Assembly: GCA_964534995.1 (NCBI GenBank)
Contig: CAZHSC010000001.1
Location: forward strand, 62,001-126,000
DNA from: JAJTFW01 sp964534995
GTDB lineage: Bacteria; Bacteroidota; Bacteroidia; AKYH767-A; OLB10
Direction: 5' to 3'
DNA: 64,000 nucleotides
Under the pieces are notes generated by a model. The model was not told where the DNA came from, made no database searches, and was given only the letters and a program-made list of their open reading frames with translations. Position 1 is the stretch's first letter, and each line of letters opens with the position of its first letter. The translations under genes and the position numbers were made by a program. Below, in pieces: positions 25,403 to 34,186 of the stretch.

Positions 25403-26062
25403 TCACCGTGACATACGTATCTCCATGGATTTATATTCTTTACCACCGTGAGGGGTATTGTACATTTCTATATAATGCTCGTTTACATCTTTTACAAAAT
25501 ACAGCTCACGCACTTTCATCATTTTTCCGCTTACAGGGTCGGTTTGTTCACCAATAAATTCAATCGCACCCAGTTTTGGATTATAAGTACCCGTACTCAT
25601 GATAATCCCTGTACCCATATTATCAATCCACGTAGATACATATTTTTTTAATGTGTTGTCATATCCGGTAATGCTGATCCCCTGAAAGGGCATTCCATTG
25701 AAGTCTCCCTGCGTAACCGCTTCCTGGTAACGGCCGTCTAAAATCATACGGATGGCACAGGAAGCCATATTTACGCTGGGGCCGGCATCCGGCTGCATCC
25801 ACATTTTAATTTCAGATTTCCATTCTCCTTCATAGCTTGCAAGCTTTGCATGCTCTTCGCCGGGCGTGGCGAATTCCGCCCATTTTTTATCAATTTCTGC
25901 CTGGTCCATCACCGGAGTCACTTCTTTTTTAGGCTCAGTTAATTTTTTAGGTTCGGCTACCTGTTTTGTTGCTGCCGGTTTGGCAGGAACCGTTTTCTTC
26001 GTTTGTGCAAATGAACCCGCACATACCAGGGATATGAGCAGGGTCAACATAAGTTTTTTCAT
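25403..26062 (-). CDS. Exported DUF1579 protein
   Basis: This is a periplasmic protein of about 219 residues. Signal peptide MKKLMLTLLISLVCAGSFA is followed by a Lys/Pro/Ala-rich linker (about 40 residues of TKKTVPAKPAATK-like sequence). The DUF1579 beta-barrel comes next: LASYEGEWKSEIKMW, MILDGRYQEAVTQGDFNG, PFQGISITGYDN, WIDNMGTGIIMSTG and RELYFVKD. The family's biochemical role is not established. ATG 26062 is supported by the promoter at 26084-26113; the longer frame from 26095 begins within the promoter. Confidence 0.88.
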   Translation of the reverse strand: MKKLMLTLLISLVCAGSFAQTKKTVPAKPAATKQVAEPKKLTEPKKEVTPVMDQAEIDKKWAEFATPGEEHAKLASYEGEWKSEIKMWMQPDAGPSVNMASCAIRMILDGRYQEAVTQGDFNGMPFQGISITGYDNTLKKYVSTWIDNMGTGIIMSTGTYNPKLGAIEFIGEQTDPVSGKMMKVRELYFVKDVNEHYIEMYNTPHGGKEYKSMEIRMSR

Positions 26063-26083
26063 GGATGTGAATAATTGAGAGGA

Positions 26084-26113
26084 CAAATATACCATAATCA
26101 GGGATCCTTGAAA
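26084..26113 (-). promoter_or_regulatory. Promoter of the DUF1579 gene
   Basis: TATATTTG (26091-26084) on the minus strand is an exact TAnnTTTG. TTTC (26113-26110) lies 18 bases upstream as a degenerate -33. Confidence 0.6.
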
Positions 26114-26157
26114 CCCCGTCGCTGACCGGTGCCTTTTCCGCGGGAGATATGAATGTA

Positions 26158-26502
26158 TTATTCTTCCTGTATATAACCTTCAGCCAGTTTCTTCGGGGCA
26201 ACGAAGCAGTAAGCACTGGTGATGGCGTCTTTAAACAGGTCTTTCCTTACCTTCCGGGTATTGATCAGCGTCCAACCGTATTTGCCCCAGGCATTGGGTA
26301 CCGGGTAAATTATCTCTTTGTCAAAGGAGCAAAATACATCCTGGTCAACAGCCGATAAGCGGACACAGGCCCGGTGGTGCTGTAGATTCACGGTAGCGAA
26401 TATCTTCCCTTTTACTTTAAATGCTACTTTGTCGAAATGTGGTTCTTCTTTGGTTTCGGCAAATGATAAGGCCAGTTTTCGGATTACCTGAACGGAGATC
26501 AT
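26158..26502 (-). CDS. MmcQ/YjbR family protein
   Basis: This is a small cytoplasmic protein of 114 residues in the MmcQ/YjbR family, which adopts a CyaY-like fold and is described as DNA-binding, with unknown biological role. Typical positions are present: RKLALSFAETKEEPHFDK at the N-terminus, AFKVKGKIFATVN, and YPVPNAWGKYGWTLINTRKV, ending VAPKKLAE. It follows the cytochrome c gene by 16 bases on the same strand, so the two probably share a transcript. No functional link between them is obvious. Confidence 0.85.
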   Translation of the reverse strand: MISVQVIRKLALSFAETKEEPHFDKVAFKVKGKIFATVNLQHHRACVRLSAVDQDVFCSFDKEIIYPVPNAWGKYGWTLINTRKVRKDLFKDAITSAYCFVAPKKLAEGYIQEE

Positions 26503-26518
26503 TGGTCTTCACTGAATT

Positions 26519-27490
26519 TTATTGGATGCTTATGAGTACCGGACCCGGATTATTTTTTACCGGTGGCACTGTTTTCAGAAAGCGATAAATTGCCTTCAGG
26601 TCGTCATCTGCAAGCCGGCTGAAAGGTCCCCAGGGCATCATGCTTTCATGAATTACTTTTCCTTTCCTGAATCGCTGAAGAAAATCTTCTTCTGTCCAGT
26701 TCGCGAGTTTTCCGGTAGCAGGATCAGAAGTGATATTAGGGGTTACAAGTTCCATGGCCGGGTTTACCTCACAAGGAATATGGAAGCCGCCGGCATAGGG
26801 AATACCGGTATACTTGCCTGTTTTCAAATCGCGTTCGGTATGGCACCCTCTGCAGTTTGCCACCGATTCAGCAAGGTATTTACCATATTCAACTGTTGGA
26901 CCGGGGGTGACGCTTTTTGGAATTTCAAGAGAAGGGCCAACAGGAACAATGACCAGCGCTTTCAGAATTTTTCCCAGCAGGTTCCATTCTGATTTTGGGA
27001 CAGAATTCCGTACAGGCGCTACCGTACGGAGATAACTGATGATGGCGGTTAAGTCACCGTCACTCAGGTGCTGAAATGGCATAAAATCGGGGAGAGCACG
27101 GCCGTCATGTCCTACGCCATACCGTAAAGAACGAGCGAGCACGGAATCCGGCCAGGCGCCGATACCGGTTTCCCTGTCAGAAGTAATATTATGGGTATAC
27201 AGCTTTCCGGGTGGTATGTCAAACAGGTGTCCGCCGGACAGCGGAACGATCTCTCCGCGTTCAATAGATGGAAGTTGCTCGACAGGCGCATGGCAATGCG
27301 CGCAATGAGCCGCGCCATATACCAACTCTTTTCCCCTGTTGATTACGGCTGAATCCTTCACCGCGTGAATGTCGGGATAAGGAGCGTCGAAGGTGCGGTC
27401 CTTTCTTACAAAGACAACAGCCGCGATTAAAAGCAGGATCAGCATAACCGCCAATCCTGTCTTTTTTACAATGTTTTTGAATGTTTTCAT
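26519..27490 (-). CDS. Dihaem cytochrome c, membrane-anchored
   Basis: This is a periplasmic electron carrier of 323 residues. One N-terminal hydrophobic segment (TGLAVMLILLLIAAVVFV) serves as anchor or uncleaved signal. Two haem-attachment sites are present: CAHCH near residue 62 and CRGCH near residue 213. Each domain has a candidate distal Met ligand (LPDFMPFQHLSD and ESMMPWGPFSRL). The layout matches the cytochrome c subunits of bacterial alcohol or gluconate dehydrogenase complexes. No dehydrogenase subunit is adjacent, so its redox partner is unknown. A yjbR-like gene follows 16 bases downstream. Confidence 0.9.
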   Translation of the reverse strand: MKTFKNIVKKTGLAVMLILLLIAAVVFVRKDRTFDAPYPDIHAVKDSAVINRGKELVYGAAHCAHCHAPVEQLPSIERGEIVPLSGGHLFDIPPGKLYTHNITSDRETGIGAWPDSVLARSLRYGVGHDGRALPDFMPFQHLSDGDLTAIISYLRTVAPVRNSVPKSEWNLLGKILKALVIVPVGPSLEIPKSVTPGPTVEYGKYLAESVANCRGCHTERDLKTGKYTGIPYAGGFHIPCEVNPAMELVTPNITSDPATGKLANWTEEDFLQRFRKGKVIHESMMPWGPFSRLADDDLKAIYRFLKTVPPVKNNPGPVLISIQ

Positions 27491-27597
27491 GTGAATGAAT
27501 TTGACACATGAAAAATAATTAATTTATTCAAATACCTGCGCTATCCGGTAAAAACCGGGAAAAACACACCGTCTTTCGTTGGTTCATTTCCGGGAGA

Positions 27598-28860
27598 TTA
27601 CCAGCGGGTACGGCTGCTTTTATTAGCAGCACTTGCCGTTTTGTGGGATCTGGGAGCCTGAGCAGCAGGTGCATTCCTTTTTATGCCCTGCCCGCGTTTA
27701 GGAATGAGTGCCGGGTCGGGCGCAATTAACACGCCGTCGGGAAGCAGGGCATGTGTGCGTATAATCTCGAGTTCGGGTCCGTACTTACGGATCAGTTCTT
27801 TTTCTACTTCGCCATCATCAAAGCCGCGGAAACTAACAGAAACACCTTCCCTGCCCGCGCGACCTGTACGACCGATACGGTGTACATAAGTTTCTCCATC
27901 TGCCGGCATGTCATAGTTAATAACGAGGTCAAGTTCCTTTACATCAATGCCGCGGGATGCCAGATCGGTAGCAACCAGCACTTTCATTTTACCGGCTTTG
28001 AAGGCCTGTAATGCCTTTTCCCGCTGACTTTGGGATTTGTCGCCATGAATGGCCGATGCCGGGTGACCTTCTCTGGATAACACCCTGGCCAGCCTGTCGG
28101 CACCCCTTTTGGTACGGGTGAAAATCAAGGCCTGCTCCGCGGGTTCCTTTTCAATGACATCCATGAGCAGGGATTGTTTTTTGTCACGGTTGACGTAATA
28201 CATACGCTGACGTATTTTAGGCAGGTTATTTACATCAGCGGCTACCTGAATTCTAACGGGATCGGACATGTGTTTTTCAGCCATTACCCTGATGTCATCG
28301 GGCATGGTGGCGCTGAATAGCAGGGTTTGCCTTTCACGGGGGATGAGTCCCAGAATTTTGTTAAGATCGCGGGCAAATCCCATATCAAGCATCCGGTCAC
28401 ATTCATCCAGAACGAGTGTGTTTACCATGTTCAGCCGGATATGACCCTGGCTGTACAGATCCAGCAAGCGGCCGGGAGTGGCAATAACGATGGCAGGATG
28501 TTTTTTTAAAGCCTGTTCCTGCGGTTGCTGGCCTACACCACCGTATAACAATGCCATTTTAAAAGGCAGTGTTTTACCATAGGCGCTGAAGTTGTCATGT
28601 ATCTGGATGGCCAGCTCCCTGGTAGGCGCCAGAATTAATACACTGATGCCTTTTACCGGTCCGGCACCTGCCAGTCGTTGCAATACGGGGAGCGCGAAGG
28701 CAGCGGTTTTTCCGGTGCCCGTTTGCGCGAGGGATAAAACATCACGCCCCTGCAATACAGCGGGGATTGTCTGTTGCTGAACGGGTGTGGGTTCCCGGTA
28801 GCCTTTTTCATGCAATGCTTCCAGCAGTTGTGGCAGCAATTGTAAATCTTTAAATGTCAT
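27598..28860 (-). CDS. DEAD-box family ATP-dependent RNA helicase, RhlE-like (DECD variant)
   Basis: This is an RNA-unwinding ATPase used in ribosome assembly, RNA decay and cold adaptation. The 420 residues hold all motifs in order: PTPVQQQTIP (Q motif), AQTGTGKT (45-52), PTRELAIQ, ATPGR, DECD (152-155), SAT (183-185), IFTRTKRGADRLA, ATDLASRGIDV and HRIGRTGRAG (327-336). A basic, low-complexity tail follows (PKRGQGIKRNAPAAQAPRS), as in RhlE. Motif II is DECD where bacterial members normally have DEAD. Cysteine at this position is known from eukaryotic UAP56-type helicases and should not prevent catalysis. The promoter lies about 155 bases upstream, giving a long leader. Confidence 0.94.
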   Translation of the reverse strand: MTFKDLQLLPQLLEALHEKGYREPTPVQQQTIPAVLQGRDVLSLAQTGTGKTAAFALPVLQRLAGAGPVKGISVLILAPTRELAIQIHDNFSAYGKTLPFKMALLYGGVGQQPQEQALKKHPAIVIATPGRLLDLYSQGHIRLNMVNTLVLDECDRMLDMGFARDLNKILGLIPRERQTLLFSATMPDDIRVMAEKHMSDPVRIQVAADVNNLPKIRQRMYYVNRDKKQSLLMDVIEKEPAEQALIFTRTKRGADRLARVLSREGHPASAIHGDKSQSQREKALQAFKAGKMKVLVATDLASRGIDVKELDLVINYDMPADGETYVHRIGRTGRAGREGVSVSFRGFDDGEVEKELIRKYGPELEIIRTHALLPDGVLIAPDPALIPKRGQGIKRNAPAAQAPRSHKTASAANKSSRTRW

Positions 28861-29015
28861 TTTTTATAATGCCGTATACGTTGTTAACCATTGACAACAT
28901 GTCAATTTGCGTTACGGTGAACCCGTTGAAGTAATTTCTATTAAAACCGGGGTATTGGCTTGCGTGTGATCCGGAAATATCTCAGATCAACGATAGAAAC
29001 CACGCTTCGAGAATG
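28861..29015 (-). promoter_or_regulatory. Long 5' leader of the RNA helicase gene
   Basis: If transcription starts near 29010, the mRNA has about 150 untranslated bases before ATG 28860. Close to the start codon is a perfect inverted repeat, TTGACA-ACA-TGTCAA (28891-28905). Helicase and cold-shock genes often carry structured leaders, so translational or temperature control is a reasonable guess. I see no known riboswitch. Confidence 0.45.
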
Positions 29016-29047
29016 CAAAGGTACGTGTTTATACTGCCCTAAGCAAA
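29016..29047 (-). promoter_or_regulatory. Promoter of the RNA helicase gene
   Basis: TTTG (29047-29044), 20 bases, then TACCTTTG (29023-29016). Both boxes match the Bacteroidota consensus exactly on the minus strand, although they lie far from the coding start. Confidence 0.75.
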
Positions 29048-29187
29048 TTAAGTTTCAGATACAGGATAATAATTCCGGTTGAAGTGAATTTCAAAGGTTT
29101 GCAAATCAATGGTGTAAATATTATGACAATTTAAACCTTTTATGGAATCCGGGCGTAGAAAGATCGTTAATTATAAACCTGTTTTCC

Positions 29188-31380
29188 GTGAAGAAAAACC
29201 TTTACCGCCAAAGAGTAGTTCAGAAGCAAAGTGCTAAATTAAGAAGGGTCACTGTCGCTTTTAGTATCGCTGCCGTCATGGGCGTTGCCGTATTTATGAT
29301 GAATAACCTGGGTACACCGGAAGATGCCAGCGCGAACCCCGGTAAAAACGGCGCCCGCACCATCACTGCGGCCAATACTATCGTTAACGAATATACGCGT
29401 TTAACATCCAATGCCTCTGCAGGAGCTACCAGCCTCACCGTTGCTTCCAGCTCTCTCAATGCCAACAGCCGTTTCTCTTCCAACCTGAGTGCCGGCGACC
29501 TCGTGCTGATCATTCAGATGCAGGGAGCCAGCATCAGTACATCCGATGCAAGTTCATATGGAAGCATCAGCAATTATAACAATTGCGGTAAATATGAATT
29601 CGCAAAGGTGTCATCGGTGCCCAACAGCACCACCATATCACTCTCCAACGGTTTAAAAAACAGTTATACGAGTTCAGGTAAAGTTCAGGTAATCCGGGTG
29701 CCGCGTTATACAACTTTGACTGTAAATACAGGTGCCGGCATCACTACTCCCGACTGGGATGGTACCACCGGTGGCATTGTTGCGGTGGAGGCCAGTGAGA
29801 GTGTTGTATTGAATGGAACTATCAATGTTTCCGGTAAAGGTTTCCGTGGCGGCGCCGTGGAACAGAACTCCAACCTGCCGGGGAATGCTTCTAAACGCCG
29901 TTCATCCGACTCGAATGAAGGGGCCGAAAAAGGAGAAAGCATCGCAGGACCTGCATCTTCACTCAGCAATGGTGCGTACTGCCGGAATGCCCCTGCTAAC
30001 GGCGGTGGAGGTGGGAATGCGCACAACTGCGCCGGCGGCGGTGGTGCCAATGCGGGAAATACCGCAGCCTGGACCGGTAACGGTAACCCTGATAATTCCT
30101 ATTCCAACTGGACAACCGCCTGGAACCTGGAGTCAGCAGGATTCGCTACTACCACCTCTTCGGGCGGCGGAAGAGGCGGATATTCTTATAGCGCCAATGA
30201 CGCCAACGAACTTACGCGCGGCCCCGGCCATAGTGACTGGGGCGGAGATAACCGTACCAATGGTGGTGGCTATGGTGGCCGTCCCTTGAGTTACAGTACC
30301 GGCCGCGTATTTATGGGCGGTGGCGGCGGTGCCGGCGATTCTAATAATGATACAGGAATGCCCGGCGGTGACGGTGGTGGTATTGTCTTTATTCTGGTGA
30401 AGAATAACCTGAGCGGTACCGGTTCTATCATCGCTAACGGAAATACACCCCCTACAACCACCGGTCCGACCGGACGTGATGGCTCGGGCGGTGGCGGCGG
30501 CGGCGGAGCCGTAGTCATTTATCACCACACGGGCGCTACCAGCGGCATTAGCATAGAAGCGAAAGGTGGAAATGGAGGCAACCAGGATCTGACCACTTCC
30601 CCGGAAGCGGAAGGAGCCGGCGGCGGCGGCGGCGGCGGTTATGTGGCTATTACCAATCTTCCTGCTATCAGCATCAGCGTAGCGGGAGGTCTTTATGGAA
30701 CATCCAACTCGTATTCGGTTTCGAATTTTACTCCGAATGGAGCCACCAGCGGCGGACCCGGAGAAACTGCCAGCCTGACCTCTACATTTAACCCGTACAG
30801 CGCCGGCAGCAGTCCCTTACCTGTCGTGCTTACTTCCTTTACAGTGACGCCACGGGGAACCGGTGCGTTTGCCGAATGGGAAACATCTTCCGAAATTAAT
30901 AATGATTATTTTATACTGGAACGCAGCTGGGATGGATTGACATTTGAAGAAATGGGACGCATCCATGGTTCAGGAACTACCTCTGTCCCTCACCGTTATA
31001 ACTTCAGCGATGATGCGCCATTTCCCGGAACAAGCTATTACCGCCTCACCCAGGTAGATTATGACGGCAAAAGTGAAACCTTTGCCACCAGATCCTTTAA
31101 CTATACCAACGCGCCGGACGAAATGACACTGCTGCAGGTGGGCCCTAACCCATTTAAAGAGGAAATCAGCCTCCTGATGCAGTTCCCGGAGAATTCCATG
31201 CTGAAGGCGGAACTCTATACCAATGATGGAAAGAAGATGTGGGAAACCCTGCAATCTGTTTCGCAGGGAAGACAGTCCTTTACTTTGAATCCCGATGTTC
31301 AGTTCAGCGGTGTATACCTGTTGCGGCTTACCGACAGCAAGGAAAAAACACTCGTGGTAAGACTGGTTAAAAAGAACTGA
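29188..31380 (+). CDS. Glycine-rich surface protein (AgmC-like) with T9SS sorting domain
   Basis: This is an exported protein of 730 residues starting at GTG 29188. An N-terminal hydrophobic helix (VTVAFSIAAVMGVAVFMM) acts as signal. Residues 60-200 resemble the N-terminal part of proteins annotated as adventurous-gliding AgmC (VNEYTRLTSNASAGATSLTV, GDLVLIIQMQGASI, VVLNGTINVSGKGFRGG). Residues 260-500 are extremely glycine-rich, with runs of up to eight Gly. A fibronectin-like module follows (LPVVLTSFTVTPRG, then EINNDYFILERSWDG), and the last 80 residues are a T9SS type A domain (VGPNPFKEEISLLM, GVYLLRLT). The gliding label is by resemblance only; Gly-rich repeats suggest a structural or adhesive surface role. 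It is monocistronic. Confidence 0.88.
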   Translation: MKKNLYRQRVVQKQSAKLRRVTVAFSIAAVMGVAVFMMNNLGTPEDASANPGKNGARTITAANTIVNEYTRLTSNASAGATSLTVASSSLNANSRFSSNLSAGDLVLIIQMQGASISTSDASSYGSISNYNNCGKYEFAKVSSVPNSTTISLSNGLKNSYTSSGKVQVIRVPRYTTLTVNTGAGITTPDWDGTTGGIVAVEASESVVLNGTINVSGKGFRGGAVEQNSNLPGNASKRRSSDSNEGAEKGESIAGPASSLSNGAYCRNAPANGGGGGNAHNCAGGGGANAGNTAAWTGNGNPDNSYSNWTTAWNLESAGFATTTSSGGGRGGYSYSANDANELTRGPGHSDWGGDNRTNGGGYGGRPLSYSTGRVFMGGGGGAGDSNNDTGMPGGDGGGIVFILVKNNLSGTGSIIANGNTPPTTTGPTGRDGSGGGGGGGAVVIYHHTGATSGISIEAKGGNGGNQDLTTSPEAEGAGGGGGGGYVAITNLPAISISVAGGLYGTSNSYSVSNFTPNGATSGGPGETASLTSTFNPYSAGSSPLPVVLTSFTVTPRGTGAFAEWETSSEINNDYFILERSWDGLTFEEMGRIHGSGTTSVPHRYNFSDDAPFPGTSYYRLTQVDYDGKSETFATRSFNYTNAPDEMTLLQVGPNPFKEEISLLMQFPENSMLKAELYTNDGKKMWETLQSVSQGRQSFTLNPDVQFSGVYLLRLTDSKEKTLVVRLVKKN

Positions 31381-31748
31381 CCCCTCCTTTTTGCCTTGCG
31401 GGAAGTATATCCTGTACCTGTCTTCAATTCCTTTTGGTGTACATAGAACATGCGTGTATGCATGTGATGCGTGTGTATTTACTCCTGCGATTAAGGTGAC
31501 AGGTTCTGCCGTTGCATTAAATGCTATCATCCCTTGTAACCCGGGGTTAAACCGGCATGGTGAAATTGCAACCGTGGAACGTGAAACGCCCTTGACATGA
31601 ATCTTGCGGCAATATTCATTATAGTAATAAACATGTGTAAAATCAGCCCGAATCCCTTTTCTTGTCCCTGCCCATTTATAAAACAGGAATCCCGCCCCTG
31701 GGAAATCGGGACGGGATGAACCTGTAATCTAACCAAATGAAAAGCGCA
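31381..31748. other. Intergenic region between convergent surface-protein genes
   Basis: No gene is seen. A GC-rich hairpin near 31690-31716 (TCCCG-C-CCC against GGG-A-CGGGA) followed on the minus strand by a weak T-rich stretch could terminate the 31749-33950 gene. Confidence 0.4.
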
Positions 31749-33950
31749 TTAATGAAGCAGGCGTCCGCTCCAGCTATTTTTTTCCTGCGTTACAAGTAGG
31801 GTATAAACTCCGGGGGCAAGACCGCTTACATCTGTAATCAGCGTTCCCTGTCCGTTTACCTTCGCCGTTTCTTTCATTACCATTTGGCCTTGCAACGTAT
31901 AGAGAGAAACTTCACAGGTACCGGAAATTTTACCGGGTAAACTGATCTCAACCCTGTCTTTTGCGGGATTCGGACGGATAGTAAGCATGGGCGTTGCTGC
32001 TCCCGGAATATCAGCAATGCCGGTAACGGAGTTGCCGATTATCACTTCCGCGGGCGGAGTCAGCACCGGAAGATTATTGTCGAAATAAATCCTCGCTTCA
32101 TTGGTGATAACCGTTCCTACAGGCAGTGCCGGATCCGGTGTGGCACGCAGAATAATGTAACCCTTGCTGTTTACGGGGTCAACGCCGGAAGGGGTAAGGT
32201 TGATATTGTTGAAGGAAAATTCCAGTTCGCGGGGGTAGAATATCCTGGTGGTATAGCTATGGCTGGCTGCCAATACTTCCACACTGCTGAGCATCAGTTC
32301 AGCCGGTAAAACATCGGTAATGCGTACCGTTAAGGCGTTGGCGCTGCCGGTGTTTTCAAAATCTATACGGTAGGTGATGGGCTCCCCCGCAATCACAGAT
32401 GTCTGAGGAATGGTTCCGGAAGGAAATGCGGACTTGATGTTCGGATCAAAGGAATTGATGACACGTGACCAGCCGGCCGCGCTGTTATTCGAAAGGTTAA
32501 TATCGGTACCCGGTGTTACACTGAGGCTTGTCTGGAAATATACGGAATCACCGATGACGAGACCGCTGTCGGCCTTTACATAAACAATGATGTCGTACGA
32601 TTGCAGTGGCGATAAAAGCGGAAGTGTCCATGTCAGGGTGTTGCCGCTGATGCCGGCAGGCGCAATGGAGGTACTATCAACGGCTACACTGTCGGGCATG
32701 ATGAAAGTGACTGTACCGGAGGCCGCGTCACTACCATTGTTTTTTACATGTAGGTTTACCAGGGTCCGCAGGGTAGGGCGCACCGGCGCGGCATTCATGG
32801 TAATTTCCATTTCCGTGGTACCCGGCACCGGAACCAGTGCGAAGTCATTGGCATTGGAAATATTTCCGGCTGAACTGAAGTTAAAGGTATAATTAGACGG
32901 ATTTACCGTGAACCATGGAGGAATATTGGCTAAGTCCACCGTATGGGGGCCTGTACCGATATACATGGAGTATAAACCAGTGGGGTCTGTAATATTGTAA
33001 GCATAAAAGGGGTTGGATTGTACAAATTCATTTGCCACACCATATTCATTCACATCTTTACTGCCATTATTATTGGCATCTACGTACACGGTACCGGTTA
33101 CAATGCTCGGGTTGTTGATGCCATCCACAATCATCACATTGATATCACGCATGGTGGTGCCTGTTAATACCCCATTCCGGTATTCGGAGGCCTGCACTAC
33201 CAGCACGCCTTGCTGTAACAAAACAGGAGTAAAGGAGGCTACCCCGGTTGTTGCATCAAAGAAAATCGGGGCGCTTGAAGCGATGAATTGCGTAGGGGAA
33301 TAGGGAGGCAGATAACTTATATTAATAGGGCTGTATAATCCAGTCTGTAAATTATCACGGGCCGGGATCAGGGTATATACAATGCTGTCGCCGTCGGGCT
33401 CCACCGCCGTATTCGGATATACCGCGGGTTGGTTCAGGCAGAAGATGGGCACGTTCAGTGTGTTGAAATCGGGTAAGCTGTTGGTAGGATAGTTCAGGTT
33501 GTCCAGCGTGGCTTCGCAAAATGCCCCTGAACTGTTGTTGATAGTGGTAATCGCCGCGCTTCGGCAGCATTCGGAGGTCCAGAATTTCCAGGTGGCGCTG
33601 GCATATGGCAAAACAAGGGTGTCGGCATATTCAGTGATTTCAATGCCAAAACCATTGGTGCAAAGAAAGGGCACTAGCGGAGCACAGGTAAATACCGGCA
33701 TGATCTGCTGGTTGACAATTGGGAGGCTATGCCAGAGCAGCGTACTTCCCGTACCCGCCGAGTCGGAGTAATAAATCTGTAAACTGGTTGGGGAGGGGAT
33801 GCCGGCACAATCGCGGTACATGTATCCTTTAAGGATATAGGTGTTTGGACTGCCTGCATACTGTAATGTGATGGATTGACATAAGATATGCGAAGCTGTT
33901 GCCTGCAGGCTCAGGATAAGCCCGAGAAATAGAAATAATGGTTTTTTCAT
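31749..33950 (-). CDS. Large secreted protein with DUF11-type repeats and T9SS sorting domain
   Basis: This is an exported surface protein of 733 residues. Signal peptide MKKPLFLFLGLILSLQATA. Residues 20-270 form a beta-rich domain common in Bacteroidota secreted proteins, with Cys pairs (MYRDCAGIPSP, WTSECCRSAAIT). Next is an SdrD-B-like module (GTVYVDANNNGSKDVNEYG), then two DUF11/CARDB-like immunoglobulin domains (NLHVKNNGSDAASGTVTF; ITYRIDFENTGSANALTVRI, ending ITNEARIYFDNNLPV). A T9SS type A domain closes it (IRPNPAKDRVEISL, APGVYTLLV). No catalytic residues are apparent; adhesion or surface-layer roles are inferred. Confidence 0.9.
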   Translation of the reverse strand: MKKPLFLFLGLILSLQATASHILCQSITLQYAGSPNTYILKGYMYRDCAGIPSPTSLQIYYSDSAGTGSTLLWHSLPIVNQQIMPVFTCAPLVPFLCTNGFGIEITEYADTLVLPYASATWKFWTSECCRSAAITTINNSSGAFCEATLDNLNYPTNSLPDFNTLNVPIFCLNQPAVYPNTAVEPDGDSIVYTLIPARDNLQTGLYSPINISYLPPYSPTQFIASSAPIFFDATTGVASFTPVLLQQGVLVVQASEYRNGVLTGTTMRDINVMIVDGINNPSIVTGTVYVDANNNGSKDVNEYGVANEFVQSNPFYAYNITDPTGLYSMYIGTGPHTVDLANIPPWFTVNPSNYTFNFSSAGNISNANDFALVPVPGTTEMEITMNAAPVRPTLRTLVNLHVKNNGSDAASGTVTFIMPDSVAVDSTSIAPAGISGNTLTWTLPLLSPLQSYDIIVYVKADSGLVIGDSVYFQTSLSVTPGTDINLSNNSAAGWSRVINSFDPNIKSAFPSGTIPQTSVIAGEPITYRIDFENTGSANALTVRITDVLPAELMLSSVEVLAASHSYTTRIFYPRELEFSFNNINLTPSGVDPVNSKGYIILRATPDPALPVGTVITNEARIYFDNNLPVLTPPAEVIIGNSVTGIADIPGAATPMLTIRPNPAKDRVEISLPGKISGTCEVSLYTLQGQMVMKETAKVNGQGTLITDVSGLAPGVYTLLVTQEKNSWSGRLLH

Positions 33951-34042
33951 AGGATTTGGATTTGGTCAACGTGTATCCGATAGATGAAAAATTCCGGTAA
34001 AGGGTTGCATGGAGTCAATAAAAATTTAATAAATGTTAAAAA

Positions 34043-34144
34043 TTAAATGTATTTCGTTGAATAATCCAGCTTGCAGGGACCGCCTTTCAGTAGTACTTCC
34101 CGTCTGTTAATGGTTTCTTTAATATCAAAAGGAGCTTTGGCCAT
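34043..34144 (-). CDS. Possible 33-residue open reading frame
   Basis: ATG 34144 to TAA 34043 encodes a short polar peptide starting MAKAPFDIKETINRREVLLK. An in-frame stop lies two codons before the ATG, so it is not a visible extension of mrr, whose stop is at 34187. I recognise no family. It could be a real small protein, a truncated fragment next to the AT-rich insert, or chance. Confidence 0.25.
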   Translation of the reverse strand: MAKAPFDIKETINRREVLLKGGPCKLDYSTKYI

Positions 34145-34186
34145 TGTTTATACCGGTTTGCAAATGTGCTGTTACTAGCTGGCCTT

